A DNA stretch of 15,594 nt from Clostridia bacterium (lineage in GTDB: Bacteria > Bacillota > Clostridia > Oscillospirales > CAG-382): assembly GCA_900757905.1 (NCBI GenBank), contig CAAEPN010000092.1, positions 1 through 15,594 of the forward strand. Reading direction: 5' to 3'. Made by a program: the position numbers and the translations under genes. The notes under the pieces are model-generated. The model did not search any database. It worked only from the letters and a program-made list of their open reading frames with translations, and was not told where the DNA came from. Each line of letters opens with the position of its first letter. Within the stretch, counting starts at the first letter, position 1. Shown here piece by piece: positions 1 to 6,548 of the stretch.

Positions 1-29
1 ATATTACCACTTTCTTCCCCTTTTGTCAA
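1..29 (-). promoter_or_regulatory. Near-consensus sigma-A promoter firing leftwards out of the window
   Basis: On the minus strand a perfect -35 box TTGACA (bases 24-29) is followed after exactly 17 bp by TAATAT (bases 1-6). The transcription start and the gene it serves lie outside the window to the left. The spacer contains GGGG and GTGG tracts exactly 10 bp apart (17-20 and 7-10). Such spaced G-rich direct repeats inside a promoter resemble MraZ-binding sites in front of mraZ/dcw operons, but the gene itself is not visible. The promoter call rests on the two boxes and spacing; the MraZ link is inference. Confidence 0.72.
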
Positions 30-112
30 CCCCTTTTTACACTTTTTTCCCCTTTTTTCCTCTTTTTTTACCCTTTCTTTTCGACGTTTCGAGCTTTTTT
101 CCCTTTTTTCCT
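30..112. repeat. Phased T-tract (A-tract) array upstream of the leftward promoter
   Basis: The plus strand is almost pure pyrimidine. T-runs sit at 34-38, 43-48, 53-58, 63-69, 74-80 (interrupted by one C), 95-100 and 104-109. Their centres are about 10 bp apart, with one period of about 20 bp, and short C-tracts lie between them. A-tracts in phase with the helix bend DNA and, placed directly upstream of a -35 box, can act like an UP element. The C-tracts could equally be repeated protein-binding sites. Bases 113-181, up to the end of the first gene, contain nothing I recognise. Confidence 0.6.
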
Positions 113-181
113 AGGTTGCGGGGCGGAACTTGCCTCTGCTCCCTCTCAAAATTTCAGTCGATGGTTCGTGGGGTGGATTTG

Positions 182-766
182 TCAAGATATGAATTCGAAA
201 AAATCTTTTGCATACATAATTTTATGTCCGCCGACAACACTTCCCGCAATCAGGTACTCCCAACCGGTGTCGGTATACGTCAAAAGCCGTGGCTTGGGAA
301 AGACTAACCAAATTTGTTTCTCATATGCTTCGCTGATCGGCGAAACATAGAGTTCTTTTCGGTATAGACGCGTTTCTCGGCGGTACTCTTTGGAAAGCTC
401 CGGCTCCGTTCCCGAATTATTGTATACATTATATAGGATTTTATTGTATTTTCTGACCTCAAAAAGGTACCGAGTGCGTGTTTTTTCAATATTCCAGCGG
501 CTGTGGGTTGAAATGAAAGACAGAATGCTGACTTCGTAGTTTTTTTCCGACATACCGACCGTGAAAATTGGTACACCTTTTTGTCCGAAGATGATTTTTA
601 ACGGATGGCGCAGCCATTGTACCGTGACGCCGCCACGGGCAAGCTTTGACACTTTCCCGAACAGCACAAGGATTTTTACAATATACCAAATCACTTTATA
701 GATACTGTACAGAACAAAGAGCACGGCAGCGATGAGTGCCACATACATGATACCCCAAAACAACAT
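182..766 (-). CDS. Hypothetical membrane-anchored protein (194 aa)
   Basis: I do not recognise this family. Residues about 4-38 form one long hydrophobic stretch, a membrane anchor or a tight pair of helices. About 155 residues follow, rich in Tyr, Arg and Lys, with no cysteine or motif I can name. This part is probably a soluble domain or a surface-bound tail. The gene lies 62 bp downstream of the 212-codon membrane-protein gene and may be co-transcribed with it. No convincing Shine-Dalgarno site precedes the ATG at 766. An in-frame ATG at 748 has only a G-run in front of it, so the start is uncertain. A hairpin (774-802) sits just upstream of the start. Base composition is more AT-rich than in the genes to the right, which may signal acquisition. 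The reading frame is probably real; the function is unknown. Confidence 0.6.
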   Translation of the reverse strand: MLFWGIMYVALIAAVLFVLYSIYKVIWYIVKILVLFGKVSKLARGGVTVQWLRHPLKIIFGQKGVPIFTVGMSEKNYEVSILSFISTHSRWNIEKTRTRYLFEVRKYNKILYNVYNNSGTEPELSKEYRRETRLYRKELYVSPISEAYEKQIWLVFPKPRLLTYTDTGWEYLIAGSVVGGHKIMYAKDFFEFIS

Positions 767-773
767 AACATGC

Positions 774-802
774 GGTGTCGCGACGACCTTTCAGGTCACA
801 CC
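774..802 (-). other. Hairpin just upstream of the 194-aa membrane protein
   Basis: GGTGT (774-778) pairs with ACACC (798-802), and directly inside it GACCT (785-789) pairs with AGGTC (793-797) around a 3-base loop, leaving a 6-base bulge on one side. On the transcript the structure ends 7 nt before the ATG at 766, where a ribosome-binding site would be expected. There is no U-run, so it is not a terminator. A role in translation is only a possibility. Confidence 0.35.
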
Positions 803-828
803 TTTCCCTTCTTTCTTAGCCAAACTGC

Positions 829-1455
829 TTAGTATAACTTCGGCTTGGATTGATACCTTTCATGGAAAATCATATCCTTGCCATCCCGTTCGGCATTTTT
901 CCATATTTTGTTGCAGAGAAACAGGATAAGACACAGATATATGCATAAGTAAATCATATAAAACACAAAATACCAGAGCCGATCCTGCCAAAGGATTTCG
1001 CCTAACTGCCGTATTGGTTCACGTCGATTCGTCAGCCCGATATAAATTGTATCATATAAAATGGAGGGGATATATCCGAAACGTCCGCCATCGTTCATAA
1101 TGCCAACATAGCGTGAACAGAGGATCAAACGTCCGATTTCGCCCGGCAACACAGTAATGAGCGCTTTCTTCATGCCGTCTTTCAGCGTATCGGATGGCGC
1201 GTATTGTTTGGGAATGATTCTTTTTAACACAAAATAGCTGACAAGCAGAGAAAGAAAAAGCACCGGCGGCAAATTCAATATATAGCACAAAAAGTAAAAC
1301 AAAGTATGTGAAATCTGCGCGGTTTTTAGCAGCATCGGGCCGATAAGTCCCCTTAAGGTATGCATACCAAAGAACGATGCAAGATAATTGGCTCCAACCG
1401 ACGCCAATCCATAAACAAATATATCCCTAATTCTAACTTTGCTTTTTCCTTTCAT
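829..1455 (-). CDS. Hypothetical polytopic membrane protein (208 aa)
   Basis: This is an unrecognised integral membrane protein. Numbering from the chosen ATG, hydrophobic segments fall near residues 8-30, 40-75 (probably two helices around an Asn-Leu-Pro-Pro turn) and 155-185. A hydrophilic loop near 80-150 contains a Gly- and Asp-rich stretch, and the tail is basic. I chose the ATG at 1455 because GGAG (1462-1465) lies 6 nt upstream. The in-frame ATG at 1467 would overlap that site and has no site of its own. The gene is more AT-rich than its right-hand neighbours and follows an inverted repeat that may end the catabolic operon. With the next gene it could be a two-gene unit of membrane proteins, but nothing visible indicates its job. 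Confidence 0.65.
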   Translation of the reverse strand: MKGKSKVRIRDIFVYGLASVGANYLASFFGMHTLRGLIGPMLLKTAQISHTLFYFLCYILNLPPVLFLSLLVSYFVLKRIIPKQYAPSDTLKDGMKKALITVLPGEIGRLILCSRYVGIMNDGGRFGYIPSILYDTIYIGLTNRREPIRQLGEILWQDRLWYFVFYMIYLCIYLCLILFLCNKIWKNAERDGKDMIFHERYQSKPKLY

Positions 1456-1461
1456 AATAAA

Positions 1462-1465
1462 CTCC
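1462..1465 (-). promoter_or_regulatory. Ribosome-binding site deciding the start at 1455
   Basis: GGAG on the minus strand ends 6 nt before the ATG at 1455. It lies directly after the alternative in-frame ATG at 1467, so it can only serve the downstream start. Confidence 0.55.
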
Positions 1466-1493
1466 ATTGTCTGTTAACTGTAAATAGGGTCAA

Positions 1494-1533
1494 CAAACAA
1501 GAACAAAAAGGTGAACCGATTCGTTCTTGTTTG
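1494..1533. terminator. Perfect 11-bp inverted repeat, possible terminator after the catabolic operon
   Basis: CAAACAAGAAC (1494-1504) and its exact complement GTTCTTGTTTG (1523-1533) flank an 18-base loop. The hairpin starts 10 nt after the TAG stop of the 669-codon gene, where an operon terminator would lie. The minus-strand 3' arm is U-rich, but no clean U-run follows it, so this is not a textbook intrinsic terminator. It might instead stabilise the transcript end or bind a regulator of the next gene. Confidence 0.4.
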
Positions 1534-1543
1534 CAAAGAAAAA

Positions 1544-3553
1544 CTATTCTTCTAAAATCTGCATGGCGTAGTACAGGGCAAAATCTTGGTCATTCGCCCA
1601 CTCGTCAAAAGATTCGCACATTTTGCCGTCAGTGGAGAACGGATAGTCATAGGCACACGAAGCTGCTCCGTCCTCAAAGAACAGGCACAAGCAATTTTTA
1701 ATACAACGAACAGCTGCCGTATGATAGGCTTCTTCACCGGAAAGCAAAGAATAATCATTTTCAGAGCGCGCGGTAAGGCAGCTCCAATAATGCGGCAAGG
1801 TGTCCGTGAAAAGCGCCGCTTTTCCGAACCAAAAGCCATCCCAATAACGAATCGGTATCCCGTTCAAATGGTAATCCGGCTGCATACCGTTGAACCGATC
1901 TAAGGTTTTGATGTGCTGATATACTTTTTCGGCATAAGAAGGGTCCTTTTTGACAAGTCCCATTTCACTGATAAACGCGACGGCCGGCGTGACGATGGTC
2001 TGCTCATAGATCACTTCATGCGGCGGATAGTTCAGACCGGTGTCAAGCATTTTTTGCACATGCTTTTCAAAATGGGCAAGTGCGCTCTCGTAATAATCCG
2101 TTCGTCCGGATTTTTCGAGCGTATCCAACAAGAACTTAATGCTGATGCCGTTGGGATAAAACCGCTCACTGCCCATGGAATAGTAGTATTCGATGATCTT
2201 GTGTAATCCCTCAATATACTTATCGTCGCCAGTCAATTGATACAGCTCCGCAAGAAACATCATGCCCCAAGGCGCGTTATACAGCCGCACAACGGTAGGG
2301 TCTTTGCCGATTGTATCGTACACCGTGCCGGTTTCAATATCGATGAATTCCCGAAGCACAAAGGCCACATATTCCCTAAGGCTATTTTCAAGAATTTCAT
2401 TTTTATGGGTGCGCAGATACCGTGCCATCACAATTCCCATACCGAGACGCTCACGGCTGGCATTGTGGTCAGCGTTTTTGTTGTTGAAATACGGACGCTT
2501 TTCCTTGGTGTCGTAGATCAGGTAAGCACCGTCTAACTTACTGCCCTTGCGATGATACTGTTGATATTTGACGATGTATTCGAGCCGCGTTTGCAGAAGC
2601 TTTTCGAGATTGCCGGCATAATACATAAGAACATGCGTGGTTTTGCCGCCGGCAGACAGCTCAAAACGGTATTCTCCGACCTTATCCGGCCAGACGGTGA
2701 CAGTCGCCGTTCCGCCGCAGACAGTATAAGAGATTTCTCTTCCGTTTAAAGTGATTTTCAAATCGTCGTCTGCCGGAACGGATAACGTAAATTTCTCCTC
2801 ATTTACAGCCGTAAGGTCGCTGGTCTGCAAAGCGTACAGACCGCCGCGTGCGGAAATCTTCGACAGAAAGTCCGGTGTTCCTTTATGTTTGAACAGCGTC
2901 CATGAAACAACAGCGCATTCCTCCGGCAAAAGCGGCGAAAGATATGGATGTAAAACGATATTTCCTCGATAAGCCGTCGCTACGGTTTGATGATCGCGGT
3001 CAATGCTGTAAGCCTCCAAAGAGCCTTCGGTCAACACAAGTCCGAGATTTTCCTCCGAAACGCCCTGACGAAGCGCATTGACCCAAGAAATGTTTTCGCC
3101 GCACCAAACATGTGCCGAGCATTTTGTGGTCAGACTTTCATGCGCCGCACGGTATTCATCGGCAAACGGCGTATAGATGCCGACCTCGCCCTTTCGGAAA
3201 AACAGTTCATCCGGCGAAATATTTTTGAATTCGTAAGTTTCGGTAAAATTGCCATTTTCATCAAAAAAACGTTTGACCGTGGTCTGCAATCTGCCGTTGG
3301 AATAGACCGAAACAGCCTCCGCATCCGACTCTTCAAAGGAAACAAGCTTATTTTCCTTTTGAAAATTCCAGGTGTTAATCACATATGTGTTTTTGGAGGC
3401 GTCATACGCGTGCGGTTCGTTGCGGAAAAAGATCTCGCCCCATTCATGTGTTTGGCCGCACCAATTCATTTGGTATTCGTCTTTTTGAAAAACGATGGAG
3501 CGGATTCTGCCGGTTTCGGCATTAAAATCAATTTGAAAAACAGTATTTTTCAT
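1544..3553 (-). CDS. Large cytoplasmic protein, predicted beta-sandwich plus (alpha/alpha)-barrel carbohydrate-active enzyme (669 aa)
   Basis: There is no signal peptide or membrane helix, so the protein should act in the cytoplasm. Residues 1 to about 310 are beta-rich and aromatic-rich, with an Ig-like stretch near 250-310. Residues about 315-669 are helical with regularly spaced aromatic and acidic motifs: NADHNASRERLG near 360-371, NAPWGMMFLAELY near 426-438, EVIYEQTIVTPAV near 513-525, RYWDGFWFGK near 569-578 and NDQDFALYYAM near the C-terminus. This layout is that of six-hairpin glycosidases and unsaturated-uronyl or lyase-type enzymes, but I cannot place it in a numbered family and no catalytic residue can be assigned. 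The ATG has an AGAGGTG site 7 nt upstream and begins 14 nt after the TIM-barrel gene's stop, so the two are almost certainly co-transcribed. It is probably the glycan- or glycoside-acting member of the catabolic unit. Confidence 0.75.
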   Translation of the reverse strand: MKNTVFQIDFNAETGRIRSIVFQKDEYQMNWCGQTHEWGEIFFRNEPHAYDASKNTYVINTWNFQKENKLVSFEESDAEAVSVYSNGRLQTTVKRFFDENGNFTETYEFKNISPDELFFRKGEVGIYTPFADEYRAAHESLTTKCSAHVWCGENISWVNALRQGVSEENLGLVLTEGSLEAYSIDRDHQTVATAYRGNIVLHPYLSPLLPEECAVVSWTLFKHKGTPDFLSKISARGGLYALQTSDLTAVNEEKFTLSVPADDDLKITLNGREISYTVCGGTATVTVWPDKVGEYRFELSAGGKTTHVLMYYAGNLEKLLQTRLEYIVKYQQYHRKGSKLDGAYLIYDTKEKRPYFNNKNADHNASRERLGMGIVMARYLRTHKNEILENSLREYVAFVLREFIDIETGTVYDTIGKDPTVVRLYNAPWGMMFLAELYQLTGDDKYIEGLHKIIEYYYSMGSERFYPNGISIKFLLDTLEKSGRTDYYESALAHFEKHVQKMLDTGLNYPPHEVIYEQTIVTPAVAFISEMGLVKKDPSYAEKVYQHIKTLDRFNGMQPDYHLNGIPIRYWDGFWFGKAALFTDTLPHYWSCLTARSENDYSLLSGEEAYHTAAVRCIKNCLCLFFEDGAASCAYDYPFSTDGKMCESFDEWANDQDFALYYAMQILEE

Positions 3554-3567
3554 GTTTTCACCTCTGT

Positions 3568-4407
3568 TTACAGCGAATACGGACTTGCCATATCTCCCTT
3601 ATAATCCTCCGGCATAAAGAACGGCTTGATATAATTCAATGAAAAATCGATTGCCCAACGACCTTTCGCACCCACCCAATATTTCGAATGCGGCTCATAG
3701 CATACCGCACCGTCGTAATTTTTGGTGTAGAGAATGTCAAACGCCGCGCCCCAATTGATCCCATCCATACCGGCCGGCGGATCGTCGTAGTGTTCGCCGT
3801 TGATGAACAGTGAGCCTTTCACATGAAAATGATAGAACCGATCGCCGAATTCCGCCATTTCCGGCAAGTATTCCTTATAATCGCGCGTATGCTCAATGCT
3901 GTGGGACGGGTCATATTTGATGCCGAGCTTTGGCAGTGCCGGAAGAAGCACGCGCCATGTGGTCGGGTCAATGACAAAATTTTCCCATTCGCAATTGTAG
4001 ACCGCAATTTTTACATTTTTGTCGTCCGCATAGTCAATTAGTGTCGAAAAATAATCGTAAGCGACCTCAAGATTTTGCTTTAAGGTCAGATTTTTTGCGT
4101 AGTTACAGCCGCAGTTGAACACCGGGCAGCCGAGCTTGTGCGCGCCGAGAATGACATTTTTGTCGTGCTCGAGCGCTTCGGGAATCACTTTTCCGTCGTC
4201 ATCAACGCGCTTCATGCCCCAACGGCCGGTCGAAAGCGTTGTAAGACCGTATTTTTCCATGCGGCGCGCGATCTCGGGAATATCCTCCAAAAACTGCTTG
4301 CTGTCCTTGTTGAAATTTACGGTAAATTCGATTCCGTCCAGTCCTAAATTTTTGACGGTCTCAAAGGTCTTTTCTTCCTGATACGACGCGATTATACCAA
4401 GTTTCAT
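3568..4407 (-). CDS. Sugar phosphate isomerase/epimerase-like TIM-barrel protein (279 aa)
   Basis: This belongs to the AP endonuclease 2/xylose-isomerase-like TIM-barrel superfamily. It starts MKLGIIASYQ and carries the expected metal-site pattern: Glu140 (YNCEWEN), Asp166/His169 (KYDPSHS), His195 (HFHVKGS) and Glu238 (CYEPHS). Members isomerise or epimerise sugars or, in keto-glycoside pathways, catalyse eliminations and hydrations. The product is cytosolic with no signal peptide. I place the start at 4407, not at the longer open frame reaching 4524. AAGGAG at 4418-4423 lies 10 nt upstream, the protein begins with the family's first beta-strand, and the longer frame would run back through a terminator and into the oxidoreductase gene. 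It lies between a Gfo/Idh oxidoreductase and a glycosidase-like protein, pointing to modified-sugar catabolism. The exact reaction is unknown. Confidence 0.88.
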   Translation of the reverse strand: MKLGIIASYQEEKTFETVKNLGLDGIEFTVNFNKDSKQFLEDIPEIARRMEKYGLTTLSTGRWGMKRVDDDGKVIPEALEHDKNVILGAHKLGCPVFNCGCNYAKNLTLKQNLEVAYDYFSTLIDYADDKNVKIAVYNCEWENFVIDPTTWRVLLPALPKLGIKYDPSHSIEHTRDYKEYLPEMAEFGDRFYHFHVKGSLFINGEHYDDPPAGMDGINWGAAFDILYTKNYDGAVCYEPHSKYWVGAKGRWAIDFSLNYIKPFFMPEDYKGDMASPYSL

Positions 4408-4417
4408 GGTCAAAGTT

Positions 4418-4423
4418 CTCCTT
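4418..4423 (-). promoter_or_regulatory. Ribosome-binding site deciding the start at 4407
   Basis: AAGGAG on the minus strand lies 10 nt before the ATG at 4407 and a few bases after the U-run of the upstream terminator. It gives the TIM-barrel gene an independent translation start. Confidence 0.7.
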
Positions 4424-4430
4424 TTACTTA

Positions 4431-4473
4431 GAAAAAAAGGCGCGAAACCGAACAGATTCCACGCCTTTTTTTG
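4431..4473 (-). terminator. Intrinsic terminator between the oxidoreductase and TIM-barrel genes
   Basis: On the minus strand GGCGTGGAA pairs along its whole length with TTTCGCGCC (two G-U pairs) around a 9-base loop, spanning 4439-4465. Seven U residues follow directly (4438-4432), and a matching A-run precedes the stem. The hairpin starts about 15 nt after the oxidoreductase TAA. Because of the flanking A and T runs it could also work in the other direction. It lies inside what otherwise looks like one operon, so it probably lowers expression of the two downstream genes relative to the first. Confidence 0.8.
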
Positions 4474-4480
4474 CAAATTT

Positions 4481-5569
4481 TTAGTCGTTGAAGTAGACCG
4501 GTTTGCCGGTCTTGGCGGATTCATAGATAGCTTCCAAAATACGGGTCACGCAGAGTGCCTGCTCCGGAAGAACGCAAGGATCGGTGTTGGTGCGAAGCGC
4601 GTTGATCCACTGTGCCATATCGAGTACAGCCGGAGAAGCGTTTGCGCCGTCATAGAAAGCAACGCCGCCGGCCGTAAGAGTCGGCTGTTCGACATACTGT
4701 CTGCCGTACTTTACGCCGTTAATGCGCGCACTGTTGTTGACGGTATCCGCGCCCGCCTTGGTACCGCAAAGACGGAAAGCGGCTTCGCTTGCATCCAAAA
4801 TATTGAGCGCCCAGCTGGACTGAAGGATAATGGTCGCGCCGTCCTCCATGGTAATGAAGCCAAACGCGCTGTCCTCTACCGTGAACTGCTTGGGATCCCA
4901 ATCGCCCCATGCGTTTGCGGTTTCGGTCTGATCGGCAAGCTTTCTGTACTTGGTGCCGACAACCATCTTCGGCTTGTAGTTCTGCATGCACCAAAGGGTC
5001 ATATCAAGCGCATGCGTACCAATATCGATAAGCGGACCGCCGCCCTGTTCTTCTTCGTTGAGGAATACGCCCCAAGTCGGAACAGCTCTGCGGCGAAGCG
5101 CGATAGCATTTGCATAGTAAATGTCGCCAAGAACGCCTTCCTCGCATGCTTTCTTAACATACAAAGCCTGCGGCGTCTGACGGTTCTGGTAACCGATGGT
5201 CAATCTCTTGCCGGTGCGCTTTGCTGCGTCCAGCATAGCCTTACCTTCGGCATAGGTCTTTGCCATCGGCTTTTCACAATAAACATGCTTGCCGGCTTCG
5301 AGTGCGTCGATCGTGATAAAGCTGTGCTCTCTGTTCGGCGTGCACACGTGAACCACATCAATGCTCTCATCCTTTAAAAGCTCCTTGTAGTCCACATAAA
5401 CCTTTGCGTCGGGCGTGCCGTAATCCTTGGCAGCCTTGACGGCTCTTTCCTCGACGATATCGCAGAATGCGACCATCTCAACACCCTTGACCTGCTTTAA
5501 GGCCGGCATATGCTTGCCGTTGGCAATACCGCCGCAGCCGATAATGCCGATCTTCAAAATATCACTCAT
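4481..5569 (-). CDS. Gfo/Idh/MocA-family NAD(P)-dependent sugar oxidoreductase (362 aa)
   Basis: This is a cytosolic dehydrogenase acting on a sugar, cyclitol or glycoside hydroxyl. The N-terminal Rossmann domain shows GIIGCGGIA (residues 8-16) for dinucleotide binding, an acidic residue after the second strand (CDIVEE, near 36-41) suggesting NAD preference, and the family signature CEKP (98-101). The C-terminal domain has GGGPLIDIGTHALD (177-189), where Asp182 and His186 fit the usual catalytic pair. Length is normal for the family. The start is firm: AGGAGG precedes the ATG, which lies about 75 nt downstream of a strong promoter. It is the first gene of the catabolic unit; an intrinsic terminator follows its stop, then the TIM-barrel gene. 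The pairing with that protein suggests oxidation of a sugar carbon before isomerisation or elimination. The substrate cannot be read from sequence. Confidence 0.93.
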   Translation of the reverse strand: MSDILKIGIIGCGGIANGKHMPALKQVKGVEMVAFCDIVEERAVKAAKDYGTPDAKVYVDYKELLKDESIDVVHVCTPNREHSFITIDALEAGKHVYCEKPMAKTYAEGKAMLDAAKRTGKRLTIGYQNRQTPQALYVKKACEEGVLGDIYYANAIALRRRAVPTWGVFLNEEEQGGGPLIDIGTHALDMTLWCMQNYKPKMVVGTKYRKLADQTETANAWGDWDPKQFTVEDSAFGFITMEDGATIILQSSWALNILDASEAAFRLCGTKAGADTVNNSARINGVKYGRQYVEQPTLTAGGVAFYDGANASPAVLDMAQWINALRTNTDPCVLPEQALCVTRILEAIYESAKTGKPVYFND

Positions 5570-5650
5570 GGTGATCCTCCTTTTTTGGCGCGAAAACCTT
5601 TCCGGTCAGCCAATAAAATTGTAGAAAAAATCCACATCTTTCCTACGTCT

Positions 5651-5679
5651 ATCATACCGCAAAGCACGAAAAAAGTCAA
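5651..5679 (-). promoter_or_regulatory. Sigma-A promoter of the catabolic operon
   Basis: On the minus strand TTGACT (5674-5679) and TATGAT (5651-5656) are separated by exactly 17 bp, each one base from consensus. Transcription would start near 5644, leaving a leader of about 75 nt before the oxidoreductase ATG at 5569. Direct repeats upstream (5695-5729) suggest control by an activator. Confidence 0.78.
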
Positions 5680-5694
5680 GTATAATCTTGCCGG

Positions 5695-5729
5695 ATTTTA
5701 GCATTATATTGCTAAATTTCAGCATAATA
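5695..5729 (-). promoter_or_regulatory. Direct repeats at 21-bp spacing plus a dyad: probable activator operator
   Basis: Minus-strand TATTATGCTGAAA (5717-5729) and TATAATGCTAAAA (5696-5708) match at 11 of 13 positions and begin exactly 21 bp, two helical turns, apart. The reverse half-site TGCTAAA (5710-5716 on the plus strand) also makes a dyad with TTTAGCA (5697-5703) around 6 bp, centred about 62 bp upstream of the predicted start. The array sits 15 bp upstream of the -35 box and begins 7 bp after the ispE stop. Tandem sites at 21-bp spacing are typical of AraC-family activators; a dimeric regulator bound to the dyad is the alternative. No regulator gene lies in the window. Confidence 0.6.
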
Positions 5730-5735
5730 CCGCTC

Positions 5736-6539
5736 TTACTTGCTCCATAATCCAAACACCGCCGAGCCGCTGCCGGACATTTGAGCATACGCGCCCTCAT
5801 TCCGCAGTGCCGTGCATAATTCGGCAATTTCCGGACAGCGCTTTTCGCAAAGCGGCTGAAAGTCGTTGCACAAAAAGGGAGCAAGCTCTTCTAACGCCGC
5901 ATGCTTTTTTAACAGCGCCGCCATGGAAAAGCTCTTGTTTTTTGAATAGTCGTCCTCATGAAAGCGGTCATATTCGGCATAAATGCCCGCAGTGGATAAC
6001 GGCGTTTTCGGGAAACGAACCGCAACACGCACATTTTCCGGTCCCGGAAGCGGCTCAATAATTTCGCCGCGGCCGGTGCATAAGGCCGTACCGCATTCAT
6101 CAAGACAAAACGGTATATCGCTGCCAAGCGACAGTGCGATCTGAAAAAGTTCGCTTTTGTCAAGCTTTCCGAAAAGCTCATTTAGCCCGTTTAAGACCGC
6201 CGCCGCGTCCGAGCTTCCGCCGGCCAGTCCTGCACCGGACGGAATATGCTTTTTAAGGCTTATCGAAACGCCGGCAAGCGCAGTATGTACAGCGTCGTAA
6301 TAGGCCTTTGCGGCACGGTAGGCCAAATTTTTCTCCGGCTCGCAGACGTCTTTGTCGCAGGTAAAAGCAATTTTTCCGTTCTCTGAGGCAGAATCCGACG
6401 TCACAAGCTCCACTTCATCGTATAATTCCGGCACCTTCATCATGACCGACGCGATGTCGTGAAATCCGTCGCCGCGCCGTGTGCCGAGTATCTCCAAAGT
6501 CAAATTGATCTTTGCAAAAGCTTTTTTTGTAAGTTTCAT
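5736..6539 (-). CDS. ispE: 4-diphosphocytidyl-2-C-methyl-D-erythritol kinase (267 aa)
   Basis: IspE phosphorylates the 2-hydroxyl of CDP-methylerythritol in the non-mevalonate isoprenoid pathway, in the cytosol. The GHMP-kinase layout is complete: AKINL with Lys10 near the N-terminus, the ATP-binding loop PSGAGLAGGSSDAAA at 100-114, SDIPF at 140-144 containing the catalytic Asp141, and the C-terminal motif SGSGSAVFG near 255-263. Length is only slightly short of the usual 280-290. It starts 9 nt after the GT4-CsaB stop, and that TAA overlaps the AAGAG in front of the ATG, suggesting translational coupling. It is the last gene of the polysaccharide operon; no clear terminator follows before the next promoter. 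Isoprenoid supply links loosely to the polyprenyl carrier used for glycan export. Confidence 0.96.
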   Translation of the reverse strand: MKLTKKAFAKINLTLEILGTRRGDGFHDIASVMMKVPELYDEVELVTSDSASENGKIAFTCDKDVCEPEKNLAYRAAKAYYDAVHTALAGVSISLKKHIPSGAGLAGGSSDAAAVLNGLNELFGKLDKSELFQIALSLGSDIPFCLDECGTALCTGRGEIIEPLPGPENVRVAVRFPKTPLSTAGIYAEYDRFHEDDYSKNKSFSMAALLKKHAALEELAPFLCNDFQPLCEKRCPEIAELCTALRNEGAYAQMSGSGSAVFGLWSK

Positions 6540-6548
6540 ATTTTTCTC

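Noticed and set aside
23..307. Plus-strand open frame rich in Phe and Pro
   Set aside because: It is low-complexity translation of the T/C-rich promoter-upstream tract and overlaps the end of a minus-strand gene.
1468..1543. Promoter for the 208-aa membrane protein gene
   Set aside because: A TTGACC box is present, but no acceptable -10 box lies at 16-18 bp from it.
2987..3604. Plus-strand open frame (205 codons) opposite the 669-aa gene
   Set aside because: It is antisense to a coherent long gene and has no recognisable domain or translation signal.
4408..4524. N-terminal extension of the TIM-barrel gene to 4524
   Set aside because: It would run through the terminator hairpin and into the oxidoreductase 3' end, while the ATG at 4407 has a good ribosome-binding site and begins at the first beta-strand of the fold.
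4406..5377. Long plus-strand open frame (323 codons) opposite the oxidoreductase gene
   Set aside because: It is antisense to a clear Gfo/Idh gene with full motifs, has no ribosome-binding site or family signature, and reflects the codon bias of the real gene.
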